Shown here: piece after piece, positions 39,794 to 53,106 of the stretch
Layout: each line of letters starts with the position of its first letter
How positions within the stretch are numbered: the first letter of the stretch is position 1
Assembly: GCA_027919835.1 (NCBI GenBank)
Contig: JANVFP010000027.1
Location: forward strand, 558,001 to 622,000
Origin: Lentinula raphanica
Taxonomy: Eukaryota > Basidiomycota > Agaricomycetes > Agaricales > Omphalotaceae
DNA length: 64,000 nt
Direction of reading: 5' to 3'
The notes under the pieces: generated by a model
The model's input: only the letters and a program-made list of their open reading frames with translations
Told to the model about the DNA's origin: nothing
Databases searched by the model: none
Translations under genes and position numbers: made by a program

Positions 39794-41411
39794 ATGGTCC
39801 TCAATATTCTCGAAATTTTGGGGACCAAATACTTTCCAACTCAATACACAGTCCACATCGTCGCTCTCATCGCAGCAATATTTGCCCTACGTGCATACTC
39901 GCAAGGTCGAGCAACGAACAGGGAAAGAGATTTACATGCTCGGACTATACTAATCACTGTACGTGTCTTCAGTTATTCTCTACTTGCACACGAGTTCAAA
40001 TCACTTCATAGGGAGGCCTCACACCCTTCACACTCACTCTAATACACGAACTAGCCACAAGAGGAGCTCACATCATCGCTCTGTCACCCCATCCAATAGA
40101 CTCTCCCAGAGTCTCCCTCATCATCGACGCACTTCGGACGACGACCTCAAACGAACACATATATGCCGAGCAATGCGATTTGCTCTCACCTGCATCCATA
40201 CAGCTATTCTGCAAACGATTTCTCACAGGCGAAGTCAAGAGACTAGATGCCTTACTCTTCACCCATGAGTATCCTCACATCGGCTCCCTAAGACGCCTGA
40301 GGAGCAAGTCAAAAGCTGAAGAAGATACCCAAAGGGTACAGCTCTCACTAGCCTCGTTTCTGCTCACAACGCTCCTTCTTCCCTCTCTTCTCACTGCTCC
40401 TACCGAACGCGATATTCGCATCATCAACGTCGTCAATCGTTTTTACGCTGCGGCCTCTTCACCTTCCTTCTCATCGACATTATACCACCCAATCCAAACC
40501 TCCGAAACTCCTGCAATAAAATCCATTTTCTTAGCGGAGGGTTTACGCTCTCTACGAACCATCATCCTCACAAGACACCTCCAGCGTATCCTGGACGCAT
40601 TACCGGCTGCACATATACCCAAGACCGATAGCCAGAGTACAGCTATTCCTGTCGTGAACCCCGATTCACAAAAATCCAATATCGTTGCGGTCACTGTCTC
40701 GCCTGGGATCAGTCGAGCAGATACTGTCGCTCGTATCCTGAATGCAGATTGGACATCATCGTCCGGGTACTCAACGCTTGGTACTTTACTGTAAGTGTCA
40801 TATCCAATTACCCGCTTTCATATGTTTGGTCACTCATCATCATCCTCAGGTATCTACTCTTCCTTCCTCTACTCCAGATCACCACAAAATCCTCTGTCGC
40901 CGCAGTACAATCCGTTTTGCATGCACTATTCCTCCCAACACCATTCAAGCTTCTTTCCCAACAAACGCCTAAAACTCAAACTCAGTCTCCGTCCCAGGGA
41001 GGCACAAACGACAGCCTCATCGACAGGTCTTTCACAGATTCTCCAGAGGAGGTACTCAAACCCGGTGCATTATACGCTGAATGTGCCGTGGTTAAGTTGA
41101 GGGTTCCTTCTCCGCCTTTGGAAGAACAGAACGAAGACGGAGACGAGAAGAAGGAGACTCAAGAGAAGGGGAAAGGGAAGACAAAGGAGAAAGGAAAAAC
41201 AAAAGCACTCGACAGAGAAACCATGGATCTACCCGACGACGGTGAACTCGGCGGGGAGCTTGCGGGTCGGAGGGTATGGGAAGCATATGAAGCTGCGTTG
41301 GCTGCTTGGGAGAAGGAGAATATGACGTTGGAGGAGTTGGAGAAGGAGGCGAAGGATGCGGCTGAACAGCAGGCTGTGAAGGTGGAGGGGGTTTCGTCTG
41401 GTTCTGATTGA
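39794..41411 (+). CDS. SDR-like membrane protein, NAD(P)-binding fold
   Basis: Three exons (39794-39958, 40012-40790, 40850-41411) join in frame to about 501 residues. An N-terminal membrane segment (VHIVALIAAIFALRAY) precedes a short-chain-dehydrogenase-like start, TILITGGLTPFTLTLIHELA, with a modified glycine motif. The middle is consistent with the rest of a Rossmann domain (DALLFTHEYPH; VAVTVSPGISRADTVARI), but I see no canonical YxxxK active site. A hydrophobic segment (YLLFLPLLQI) spans the exon 2/3 join. The C-terminus is highly charged, with Lys/Glu runs and a probable helix (RVWEAYEAALAAWEKENMTL). It may be a pseudo-enzyme or a membrane scaffold. Confidence 0.65.
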
Positions 41412-41856
41412 GTGATGTCAGTGAGTTGGTTTTCAATCTTTTGTGACGTTTTTGTATTCATGGACAGGTTTCTTGTAGGTAGTCCGAATGGCATTTTGTT
41501 TGAAGTCACAGAGGCAGAGATGGATAGCGGTGAGCTGTGAACCTCAAGACGCGTCGTTTGCAAATGCCGCCACGTTCAACTTCAAGGTCAACGAAGATGT
41601 CTCTTTTTCGCAAGATTTTCTGTATCTTCCCAGGTCTCCGATGACATCTCTTCAATTCATTGAGCGCCGGTTTCCCAACGTGCAGTCGTAACATTATGCA
41701 GTGCTAAGAAATACGTTAGAACTATGCTATGAACAGGAATAAAAATTGAAAAGAGGTGAGTCTCGTACAAAATGAATGCAAGAAGATTGTTGCTGAATCA
41801 AAAAAAGAGCGACAGATATTATAAAAGCCAAAACAGCCAAAAAGAGGTCCAGCCTT
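41412..41856. other. Intergenic between convergent genes
   Basis: 3' flanks only; nothing recognised. Confidence 0.4.
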
Positions 41857-43324
41857 CTAGCTAGGAGAGTCAGATGCTGTTGGTGAGGCGGTCAGTCCGG
41901 ACGGCATGACAATCTTTGGCTTCAACATGACGGTTTGGTGCCACGTTCTCTCCTTTCCTTGTACCTTTTCCGCCCTCAACAGTCCGAGATCTGTCGTACA
42001 CAAGATCTTGTTCTCGCTCTGCACAAACATGGCTTCAGGACTACCCATCGCCGACCCGTTATCCGTGTCGTTCTCCATCGTGCTAGGATCAAAAGCGACG
42101 TCCGGCATGCAATAGATGGGTAAGAACTCGCAAGAGGTGATATCGTCCCCGATGACCTCGTTAAAGTGTACGGCTCTTTCGACGATCAGCGTGAACCTGT
42201 CGGAAAAACGGTCCGCGAGTCGTTCCATCAGTCGTTCCTCCGATTCGTGCAGTCCAGAAATGATGAGGATGTTGGCGCACGCGGATATGAAATGATATGC
42301 TAGATCCGGTTGCGAGACTGTAGGATATAGTTGACGGACGTACTTGCGAGTCAGGATACGCCACCTTGCAGAGACAGGCTGTTCCTCTATCCAGCAGACA
42401 CGGAAGGCAACGAAAACGCGATGAGAACGTGGCATGAACGAGGATGTACACCAACAGCTTACCTGATTCTCGGAGCTGTTCGTATGTTTCCTGGAAAACA
42501 AGCTCGACTCCCGAGTCCCTCTCTTGATAACACCAAGAGGTCATCATCCATTCGGCGAACGCACACATCGACGCTTGGAATGCGATCTGGAGAAGTATGT
42601 TCTCTTCCTGGTGGTTAAACGTCTGGAGCATCTTGGCCATGCTCGCTCCCAGGATAACTTCCGTGTTCACGAAAGCCGCATGTTCTCTCGCCGGGTCACC
42701 AGCGACCTCTGTTCCTGGGCCTTGTAACTCTGGCGAGTAGACGTCTGCCATGATGGATGCGGTTTGGAAGATTTCGGAATTCAGGGTTTCAATCATCTTC
42801 AGGACATCTGCACCTGCGTAGCGATCCGGTTTCGGGAGGAATGCCTGGGCGACTTTGAGCTCTGCAGACCGCATGTCCGATAGGTGCTTCATCTGTGCTA
42901 GTGCCTGCTGAACCTTTCCGGTCTCCTCCCTCGACGCAGCCAACTCCTCTGCTCGAGCAGCCAATGTGTGCTCCAGCGCTTCTTTTCCTACCAGCGCCTC
43001 TCTCAATCCCTTTTCTAATTCCGTCCGTGCCCGTTTCACGTGCTCGACTTCTTTCCTCGACGCTTCCAAATCTCGTGTTGTCCTCGACGACTTGGTCTCC
43101 GCATTGGACAGATTCTTCCGCAAATCTTTGTTCTCCGCCTCTCTCTGAGATAGCGCCTGCTTCAAATCCTCGCCTTCTTCTGCGGAGAGATAGTTTCCTC
43201 GGAACCAAGGGATGCAGCTGCGAATCTTCGACATGGTCACAGTTGCGAGAGTGAGGATGCCGATTATTCGAGCCCCATAGTATACGAGGGTAGTTGTAAG
43301 AGTTGTGGTTGTGTTCAAGGACAT
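41857..43324 (-). CDS. Coiled-coil protein, conserved in basidiomycetes
   Basis: Two exons (42463-43324 and 41857-42386) join in frame to about 463 residues. An N-terminal hydrophobic segment (LTTTLVYYGARIIGILTLAT) suggests a membrane anchor. It is followed by a long coiled coil (about residues 50-150, Glu/Lys/Ala-rich heptads) and a folded C-terminal part with MIETLNSEIFQTASIMADVY, WMMTSWCYQE and EEQPVSARWRILTRKYV. From memory this layout matches a family of uncharacterised Agaricomycete proteins. Its function is unknown. The TTG-initiated extension upstream of 43324 was not used. It diverges from the first Hsp70-like gene. Confidence 0.65.
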
Positions 43325-43489
43325 CAGAAGGGAGATATACTCTCCGTGCACGGCTGTCAATCCATGGTTTTGGTGTACTTTCTTTGAACGACACGAGGCG
43401 GCAACGTGTCCAACAGCCTACCCAGCCCTCCGTTATGTTTCTCATTTACCCTTTATCCTCGCCGCTCCTGCTCTCCATCACTGCGCACA

Positions 43490-43770
43490 CAACGCGTGTC
43501 GCTTTGCTGCCTTTGTACATGCATATCACGCGTGTATGGTTGAGACTTTATTGTGCGAATCCAAGAAAGAAGCTGCTCTAGATCTCTCCGTACTTGCGCA
43601 GCTGGCTCTGCAACAAAGCGCCCATTGCAAGTGTCAGTAGTGAAAGACCCTTGATCGAGTTGATGGAGTGATCGCACTTGTTCTTTGTCTCCTTTGTATT
43701 CAGATCCTGGTCCTTCTTCAGATGCACAGTGATCGCCGTTGACCCTTTGTTGTGTTTCTCCACTTATATA
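43490..43770 (+). promoter_or_regulatory. Promoter of Hsp70-like gene A: paired ACGCGT and TATA
   Basis: ACGCGT occurs at 43492-43497 and 43528-43533, 36 bases apart. A block GATGCACAGTGATCGC at 43721 and TATATA at 43765-43770 lie just before the ATG at 43819. All these are shared with gene B. Confidence 0.5.
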
Positions 43771-43818
43771 CTCTCTACACTAGCCCTTCTACGACAACTT
43801 CTTCCTTCGTACAACGCG

Positions 43819-46284
43819 ATGCAACTTCCCAATATTCCAACCAACCGCAAGCCCTACGACGGCACTGTTCGTAAACTAATCATCGCGCTCGACGTCGGCA
43901 CTACTTTCAGTGGCGCTTCGTATGCACTCCTGGATCCTGGAGAAGTTCCTATCACCCAGCCGGTGACGAGGTGGGTTTCCTTTTGCTTATCGGTTGTTGC
44001 TTGATGATAGCTCATCGTCGACACAGTTTTCCTGGCCAGTCGTCTATCGGAGGGTCGGCTAAGATACCATCGATCATTTGTTATGATAAGGAAGGCAGAG
44101 TCAAAGCTGTTGGTTCTGAAGCTCTCGAACCAGGCTTCCTCGAGGAAGCGGAAGACGAAGGATATGTTACGAGTTCATGGTAAGACACTTGTTCCTAGTA
44201 GTAATGGTTGCAATACCCACTAAGCTCGTTCGTTCGCGTACTAGGTTCAAGCTACACCTCCGTCCCGCCTCGATGCCACTCGATTTCGATTTTCCACCTT
44301 TGCCGAACAACAAGACGCCCTTGGTCGTGTTTTCGGATTTTCTCCGATATCTGTATGAGTGCATCAAATCTTGTATTCGGAAGACGATTGGCGACCTTGT
44401 TTGGCACTCTGTGCAGAACAACATCGACTTCATCTTGTCCCATCCCAACGGATGGGAGATCATCCAACAAGCCCAAATGCGCCAAGCAGCAATCATCGCA
44501 GGGCTCGTATCCAAAGAGGAAAGCCAGGAACGCGTACACTTTGTCACAGAGGGCGAAGCGACTTTGCACTTCTGTATCCACAGGAAGATACCCTTCGAGG
44601 TCAGCCGTGTTGGAATCTTTTGTTGATAGCTGTCTGACTTCCATGTACGTCAAATAGAAAGACAAAGGGATCATCATCGTTGACGCAGGAGGCGGGACGG
44701 TAGATTTGAGTGCTTACCGCCAGACCGCCACGGGCTCGTTTGAGGAGATAGGAACGGCTCGATGTAAGCAACTATGTCTGATATAGGCTTCCCATTGATC
44801 TCTGCTGTAGGCATCGGTCAAGGATCAGTGTTCGTAGGGCGCAGAGCACATGTTTATATCCAAGGTAAACGGTGTCATCCCAGCTTTCGATGCTGATCAA
44901 GAATAACGTTTTCATTCAGACAAACTCAAGAATTCGCGCTATGGGACTAAAGAAGACATTGACCTCATCGCGAATAAATTTGACACCGAGGCGAAACATA
45001 CCTTCCGTAGACCAGACGATCCTGTCTTCATCAGGTTTGGCAGTTCGAGAGACCGCGATCCGGCAGTTGATATCAAATCGGGGCAGCTGAAGCTTCCAGG
45101 GTGAGCCATCATCCTATAGGTCCGAGTCCTTTGTTACATCTGATGAACCAAACTACAGACAAGTGGTTAAGACCTTCTTCGAACCATCCATTGAGCAAAT
45201 CATTGAAGCCGTAAGGGAGCAACGTCGAGAAGCAACTACTTCCGTCAAGGTATGAACAAGAAGCATACGTGGAAGATTGTGTGATTTCATTCATTTTCGG
45301 CCATTTACAGTCTGTGTTTCTGGCTGGTGGTTTTTCGGCTAGCGATTGGTTGTATTCCCGCCTTGAAAACGAGCTAGGAGACGAGGGTTTGATCGTTAGC
45401 AGACCGGATGCGCATCTGTGAGTTTGAAGTTTGAATTCATCTTGACTTCCTCGACGAAAATTGACAATTTCTGAATTCCAGGAACAAAGCGGTCGCTGAC
45501 GGGGCTTTATCTTATTATCTCGACCATTTCGTCTCCGCAAGAAAAGCTCGGTTCACATTTGGCACAGATTGTGCGACAAGGTACAACCCCTCGAACATTG
45601 AGCATTTACGTCGGCAGAGTACAGTGTACACAAGTCCTGCTGGCGTACGACAGATTCCGAACAGTTTCAGTATCATACTATCCAAGGTATTTCGCCGAAT
45701 CTGGTTTCTTCGTATGTCTGCGAATTGATCACATCCTTCATTACAGGGAACACTTGTAAATGAAGAGACTGAATTCAAGGAGCCGTATATCCTGGAAAGC
45801 AGCATTCGGGCATCTTACGAACATATGACAACGGAGATCTTGGTTTACAGAGGAAATTCCACTCGTCCGGAATGGACCGACGTTGAACCTCGTATGTCTT
45901 GTCTATATTGCTTGTTCTATTCTCAGCTTAGTCTTCTTGCACATTCACCCAGGCATGTTCAACATTTGGGGTGCTGTCGATGCGGACGTATCCGACGCGG
46001 TGGAGGTTGGGGGCTTTAATAATGGTAAGGCATACTACACTGCCAGTTTCGAAGTCGTTATACTCTTTGGTGGTCCCGAGATCAAAGCTCAGATCAGTTG
46101 GAAGAAGGATGTACGTTTGTTTTCTTATATCACACCAGACTGTGTTCTTACCATGACTCCTCTTAAAGGGCAAAGAAATTAGGTCAGATTGCTACCGAGT
46201 ACGTTCCTCTATGACCTGCTCAAAACTGTTTCTAGGAGTCCCGCGACCATCATCTGCGAGCAAATCAACCAATCCTTGAGATAA
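43819..46284 (+). CDS. Hsp70-like (HSPA12-type) ATPase A
   Basis: First of three tandem paralogues. Actin-like ATPase fold: phosphate-1 loop LIIALDVGTTFSGASYALL (exon 1), phosphate-2 IIIVDAGGGTVDLSAYRQT (near 44680) and adenosine motif SVFLAGGFSASDWL (near 45310). Other segments are HPNGWEIIQQAQMRQAA, RVHFVTEGEATLHFCI and TFRRPDDPVFIRFGSSRDRD. About 12 exons run to the TAA at 46282-46284 (last residues SPATIICEQINQSLR). The C-terminal part (GPEIKAQISWKKD) is short, so there is no classical peptide-binding domain. Agaricomycetes often carry many such genes; their clients and roles are unknown. No break was seen. Confidence 0.8.
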
Positions 46285-47404
46285 TCTGTTGACCTGTATG
46301 GCAGTTCTGTGCATTCGGGGTCGTCTGTATTGAAAGGCTTCGATGTACTCGATCCATAATGAACCAATATCCTCTGTACTCAATCCTTGCCTGATACGTA
46401 CCACGCGAGACCAGCAGACTGAAGTGGAATTGTTAGGAGAGTTCAGGAACTGCGTTTTGACTGAGGGGCACTCACTTCAAACTCGCTAGCTCTCTGGGAA
46501 AGACTACGAAACCAGTTTCATCGCCGATTGAGCCTGGATTGAGCGAACTTGACAGACTCCGAACTCCTGAACGACTTTAGCAATCTTGTCGTTTGAGGTC
46601 GAGCCATCCTTTTTTTACCCTCGCGTCCTTCCTTAGCATGAGTTCTGATTCTGGAAACCTTGGACCCGCTTCCTTCCTACTAGGTCCTATATCATATGGA
46701 CCATCGTCTTCAAATCGTATTTGTCGCTATTTGTCGGCGATTCTTTTCAGATAGGTTCGTTTTCAGCTTTCTGTTGTAGCGGTATTATGTAAGCAACAAA
46801 TCTTTAGCTTCAGCGACATGATGGCCTTCGAACGGTGTTAAACTTTGACCGTCGAACAACAGCACCATCTCGATTTCAGAACTACAGACAACCACCTGGC
46901 ACCGAGTCCTATGACACTGAGTAGCCTCCTTCCGAATCGTTTCTTTCCTTGAATTGTTATTCTCCAAGGACCCAATCAAGACCTAGGCCTCATCCACCGG
47001 TTACCTCAATTCCAGTTGCAGAAACAGCATTAAACATCAAACTCAAATCGAGTGCTGTAGTACATCTCTGTCCTCCCCATTCTTCTTCTCCGAACTACTG
47101 TGTACCAAACGCGTGTTCTTTCACTGCTTTTGTCCATGCATGTCACGCGTGTAAGTTGATTGCAGAGATCTCGAAGGAGCCATTGATTAGTCTCACACCA
47201 TGTCCAGGCTATTTACAAAGTACCGATAGCATGAGGAGGCGCATGAGGTGAAGACCCATGATTGAATCGATTTGCATTCAGATCATCTTCCTTGCCAGTG
47301 TGCTTCCAAGGATGCACAGTGATCGCAGTTGACCCTTTGTCGTGTTCTTCGCTTATATAGTCCTCAATTCACCCTTTCTTGACAAGTTCCCTTTGTGCAA
47401 CGCG
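46285..47404. other. Spacer between Hsp70-like genes A and B, with promoter of B
   Basis: No gene recognised. Around 46770 a sequence (gtattatgtaagcaac) marks an upstream block repeated before gene C and after gene C. Paired ACGCGT at 47109-47114 and 47145-47150 (36 bases apart), GATGCACAGTGATCGC at 47311 and TATATA at 47354-47359 match the promoter of gene A. Confidence 0.5.
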
Positions 47405-49861
47405 ATGCAATTGCCCAATATTCCAATCGATCGCAAGCCGTACGAAGGTACGGTTCGTAAGCTGATCATCGCGCTCGACGTTGGCACGACTTTCAGTGGA
47501 GCTTCATACGCACTCCTGGATCCTGGTGAAGTTCCTATAACCCAGCCAGTGACGAGGTGATTTTTGAATGCTCAATCGTCGTTTGTTGCAATAACTACAT
47601 GAAAACAGCTTTCCTGGCCAGTCTTCGGTTGGAGGGTCGGCGAAGATACCATCGATCATATGTTATGATAAGGAAGGCGAAGTTCGGGCTGTTGGTTCTG
47701 AAGCTCTCGAACCAGGCTTTCTTGAGGAAGCAGAAGACGAGGGATATGTTACGAGCTCATGGTAAGATACTCATTCCTCACGATAACGATATTCATCCAG
47801 TTCGCATAGGTTCAAGCTACACCTTCGTCCCGCCTCGATGCCAATGGACTTCGAATTTCCACCTTTGCCGGATAACAAAACCGCCTTGGTGGTGTTTTCG
47901 GATTTCCTTCGATATCTATATGAGTGCACCAAGTCTTGCATTCGGAAGATGATTGGCGACCTTGTCTGGACTTCTGTTCAGCATAACATCGACTTTATTT
48001 TGTCGCATCCAAATGGATGGGAGATCATCCAGCAAGCTCAAATGCGTGAAGCAGCGATCTTAGCAGGTCTCGTATCCAAAGACGAAAGCCACGACCGCGT
48101 ACATTTTGTCACAGAAGGCGAAGCAACTCTGCACTTTTGTATTCACAGGAGGATACCCTTCAATGTCAGTCGTGTTCTATCTTCTTTGTTAGCTGCCTGG
48201 CCCATTTTCATGTGCGTGCAACAGAAAGACGAAGGAGTCATCATCGTTGACGCAGGGGGTGGGACAGTGGATCTGAGTGCTTACCGTCAGACCGCCATGG
48301 GGTCATTTGAGGAAATAGGAACATGTCGATGTAAGTAACTATGGATGGTACCTCTGTTCAGCGAATGATAACTGCCGCAGGCATAGTTCAAGGATCAGTG
48401 TTTGTAGGGCGCAGAGCACATTCCTATCTCCAAGGCAAGTAACAGCTTAGAATCTAGAATTCAATGACGTTCAGCCTGATAACGATAATCAAATTTAGAG
48501 AGGCTTAAGGATTCGCGTTACGGAAGCAAAGAAGACATTGACCTCATAGCTTCCAAATTCGACTCAGAGGCGAAGCATACCTTCCGCAGACCAGATGATC
48601 CTGTTTTTATCAGATTTGGCAGCTCCAGAGACCGCGATCCGACGGTCGATATCAAGTCGGGACAGCTGAAGCTTCCAGGGTGAGTTACATATATCATAAG
48701 TCATAGCCTGAGACAAGTTGCTATATCTAATGAACCGTCCAACTAGACAGGTCGTTCAGACCTTCTTCGAACCATCCATCGAGAAAATCATTCAAGCGAT
48801 CAGGGAGCAGCGCAGAGAAGCTACTACGACGGTTCGGGTATGTCTAAGCGAAGCTTAGTATGTGAGCGGGGAATCTCACTTCATATTGCATTCATAGTCT
48901 GTGTTTCTGGCTGGCGGTTTTGCAGCTAGCGATTGGTTATTTTCTCGCCTTGAAAATGAGCTGGAACCGGAGGGTTTGATTGTGAGCAGGCCGGATGCGC
49001 ATCTGTGAGTTTGACCCCAATATACCTATCCGAATGGAATGAAGATTATTTGGGATCTAGGAACAAAGCGGTCGCTGACGGGGCGTTGTCTTACTATCTC
49101 GACCATTTTGTTTCCGCAAGAAAGGCTCGATTCACATTTGGCACAAATTGCTCGAGGCGATACGATCCCTGGGATAGTGAGCATCTACGTCGGGAGCGTA
49201 CAGTGTACACAAGTCCTTCTGGAGTACGGCGCGTCCCCAAAGGATTTCGGCCCATAATAGCAAAGGTCACTAGCTCAAATATGGTTTGCTTCGTAATCTT
49301 GCATCGGGTCTCAATTTCCATTGTAGGGAACTCTGGTGAATGAAGAGACCGAATTCAGAAAGCCGTTTGTCAATGAGAGTTATACTCTGGCTGCCTGTAA
49401 ATCTTTCTCAGTGGAGATCATGGTTTATCGCGGAGCTCTTGCTCATCCGGAATGGACTGATACTGAAGCTCGTATGTCTTAAATCTTTACTACTTCCTGA
49501 TTTTCCTCCTAACACGTCTGCTCAGGGATGTTCAGTGTCTGGGGTAGTGTTGAGGCACACGTATCCGATGCGGTGGTAGTCGAGGGCCGTCGTAACCGTC
49601 AACGATATTTTATTGTCCACTACGAAATCATTTTACTTTTCGGTGGCCCCGAAATTAAAGCTCAAATTTGCTGGCAGAAGGATGTAAGTTTTTTTTCCCG
49701 TTTCAAATCGAACTGTATCCTGACCGCGACTCGTTCCAAAGGGCAAAGAACACAGGTCAGACTACATACCACCGAAGTTTGTTCCTCTTTCGTTGCTCAA
49801 ATATTTCTCTAGGAGTCCTGCGACCATTATCTGTGAACAAATCAACCAGTCCGTGAGATGA
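47405..49861 (+). CDS. Hsp70-like (HSPA12-type) ATPase B
   Basis: Second paralogue, very close to A: it begins MQLPNIPIDRKPYEGTVRKL and has LIIALDVGTTFSGASYALL, then VIIVDAGGGTVDLSAYRQT (near 48240), SVFLAGGFAASDWLFSRL (near 48905) and the end SPATIICEQINQSVR with TGA at 49859-49861. Exon structure is the same as in A and the frames checked are intact, including the region 49100-49260, where the codons for RRYDPWDSEHLRRERTVYTS are continuous. Its core promoter is nearly the same as A's, so the pair is probably co-regulated. Confidence 0.8.
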
Positions 49862-50650
49862 TCTGTCGACATATCTATGGCATCGATTTTTCGAAGTTTT
49901 TGTATTGTCAGGCTTCATCGTACATAGAGACGACTTATCACAGCTTTCAGAAAGCGGTATGCATCCGACTGAGGCCCGATACCATTCATCTTTGAAAATC
50001 ACAGGAGATTGAGCCTGCGCAACTTCTCTCTGATGATGATACTTTGGTTGAAGAATGGCCAGTGAATGTTTGAACATTGAAGAAGCGAATTCAAGCTTTC
50101 AGAAATTTCGATGCCAGCAAAATGTCTGCCGAGAGCGCCGAGAGCGGCGACTCCCGATTTTCTATAGCGACATTATGTAAGCAGCCAGTTTGGACTTTCG
50201 AAGCGTGCTTCCTCAACGCTTCCGAGTCAACATCGTCGTGTGTTCAACGGTTGTCAACTCCCATCCATGGGCCAGAATTAAAAAGCTACAAACACCTGCT
50301 TGGATTGAGAAGATGATGAACTCTGCGGACTCCTACTGGATCATCTGTCTCCAATTACTTTGCGCTCAATTGGCAAGACCCTTGAAATCAGTTACAATCC
50401 GATTCGACTGTTTTTCAAAGTTCAACGTTTAACGTTCAGTCTTATCAGCTCTTTCCAGCACACCATCCTAGACGCCTCTCTTTGTGGTTTGTCCTTGTAT
50501 GTCACATGTGAATGCATGTGTATCGCGGACTCAGAAATCTCGATTAGCTTCTAACAAAGCGCTCATTGAAGACTGAAATCTTTGCTGTGCCACTCATAGA
50601 TATTCTTCACTTTCAACTTCCACCACAAGTACTCACTTCCGTACAACTCC
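49862..50650. other. Spacer between Hsp70-like genes B and C
   Basis: No gene recognised. It holds the upstream block (gacattatgtaagcag near 50170). At the place of the paired ACGCGT sites there are only ACGCCT (about 50472) and ACATGT (about 50504). No TATATA is present near the start. Confidence 0.45.
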
Positions 50651-53106
50651 ATGCAATCGCTCAATACTCTCACCAACCGCAAACCGTATGACGGTACTGT
50701 TCGTAAGCTGATCATCGCGCTCGACGTCGGTACAACCTTCAGTGGCGCTTCATATGCACTCCTGGATCCCGGAGAAGTTCCTATAACCCAGCCGGTGACG
50801 AGGTGCCTTTTTCTATGCTCATAGGTTGCTGCACAATGATAGCTCATCACGAACACAGTTTCCCTGGCCAGTCGTCTATCGGAGGGTCGGCGAAGATACC
50901 GTCTATCATATGTTATGACAAAGAAGGCAAAGTTCGAGCTGTTGGTTCTGAAGCACTTGAACCAGGCTTCCTCGAGGAAGCGGAAGACAAAGGTTATGTC
51001 ACAAGCTCATGGTAAGACACTCATTCCTCATGATTATCGTACCCACTAAGCTCGTTCACTCTCATAGGTTCAAGCTACACCTTCGTCCCGCCTCGATGCC
51101 ACTCGACTTGGATATTCCACCCTTGCCGAACAACAAAACGCCTTTGGGCGTATTTTCGGACTTCCTTCGATATCTATATGAGTGCACCAAGTCCTGCATT
51201 CAGAAGACGATCGGCGACCTTGTCTGGAACTCTGTGCAGTTCAACATTGACTTTATTTTGTCTCATCCCAACGGATGGGAAATGACTCAGCAAGCTCAAA
51301 TGCGCCAAGCAGCAATCTTGGCGGGTCTCGTATTCGAAGACGAAAGCCAGGAACGTGTACATTTTGTCACAGAGGGCGAAGCCACTCTGCACTTTTGTAT
51401 CCATAGGCAGATACCCTTCAAGGTCAGCCTTAATTGACTTCTTCGCTGGTCGCTGTCTAACATCCCATGTACGTCGAACAGAAAGACAAAGGAATTATGA
51501 TCGTCGACGCAGGAGGTGGGACAGTGGATTTGAGTGCTTACTGCCAGACCGCTATGGGATCATTCGAGGAGATAGGAACGGCTCGATGTAAGCGACCATG
51601 TCTAGTTATAAGTTTCCGACTGATCTTCGCTGTAGGCATTGGTCAGGGATCAGTGTTCGTAGGGCGAAGAGCTCATGCCTATCTCCAAGGCAAGTGACAT
51701 CCCAGGTTCCAACGTCAATTCGGGAAAACTACTGATCGCGATTCTAGAGAAACTCAAGGATTCCCTCTACGGAGGTAAACAAGACGTTGACCTCATAGCA
51801 TCCAAATTCGACACAGAAGCGAAGCATACCTTTCGCAGACCGGACGATCCTGTCTTTGTTCGATTTGGCAGTTCTAGAGACCGCGATCTGACGGTTGATA
51901 TCAAAATGGGGCAGCTAAAGCTCTCAGGGTGAGCTATCATACAGACCATAGGAGCATTCGCCACATCTGATAAATCAAACTAGACAGGTCGTTGAGACTT
52001 TCTTCGAACCATCCATCCGGAAGATCATACAAGCAATCAGGGAGCAACGTCAAGAATCTACTACCTCTGTTCAGGTATGACTCGCACACATATATATATG
52101 TGAGCGGTTGTGAAATCTCATCGTTGCGATTACAGTCTGTGTTTCTGGCTGGCGGCTTTGCAGCTAGCGATTGGTTACTTTCCTGCCTCAAAAATGAGCT
52201 GGAATCCGAGGGCTTGTTCGTGAGCAGACCGGATGCGCATCTGTGAGTTCAAACTCGTCCTATGTTCCTCGTAACTCAGGATGCCTGGTATCTAGGAATA
52301 AAGCAGTGGCCGATGGGGCTCTCTCTTACTATCTTGACCGTTCTGTCACTGCAAGAAAGGCACGGTTCACATTCGGTAAAGAATGCGGAACGCCATTCAG
52401 GTCCTCGAACAATGAGCATATGCTTCGACAGAGTACAGTGTATCAAATCATTTCGGGAAGACGGTATGTCCCGAAATCATTCGATGTCATCCTACCGAAG
52501 GTACCTCAAACATGATTTGCTTCGTGTGTTTTCAAACATGGTTCCTTTTTCTGTCGCAGGGAACTCTTGTCAATGAAGAGACCGAATTCAGAAGACGCTA
52601 TACCCACTGGGAAAGCTATGATCGGTCTATCTATAAGTCTTCATCAAGGGACATCAAAGTTTACCGCGGAGAATCCCCTTGTCCGGAATGGACTGATACT
52701 GAACCGCGTATGTCTTCTGTGCTTCGGATGATCTGTCCTCAGCTGACTTCGCCTACTCGCAAATCTACCTAGGAATGTTCAGTATTTTGGGTACTGTTTA
52801 TGCAGACATATCCGACGCGGTTGAGATTGGGGGCTTTCGTAAAGGGCGAACGTATTACACTGCTGATTATGAAGTCATTATACTGTTCGGTGGCCCCGAA
52901 ATCAAAGCTCAAATCAGCTGGAAGAAGAATGTGAGTTCGTTTTCTTGTTTCGACTTACAATATTGTGTCCTGACCGCGACTTTTTGAAAAGGGCAAAGAA
53001 TACAGGTCAGATTGATACCGAGTTTGATCCACTCTCATTTGCTCAGATGTTTTCTAGGAGTCCCGCGACCATTATTTGCGAGCCAATCAATCAATCCGTG
53101 AAGTAA
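50651..53106 (+). CDS. Hsp70-like (HSPA12-type) ATPase C
   Basis: Third paralogue. Start MQSLNTLTNRKPYDGTVRKL, then LIIALDVGTTFSGASYALL, IMIVDAGGGTVDLSAYCQT (near 51500), SVFLAGGFAASDWLLSCL (near 52140), and the end SPATIICEPINQSVK with TAA at 53104-53106. It is more diverged than A and B in its C-terminal part (RRYTHWESYDRSIYKSSSRD) and in its promoter. All exons traced are open. Three intact copies with conserved ATPase motifs argue for function. Confidence 0.8.
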
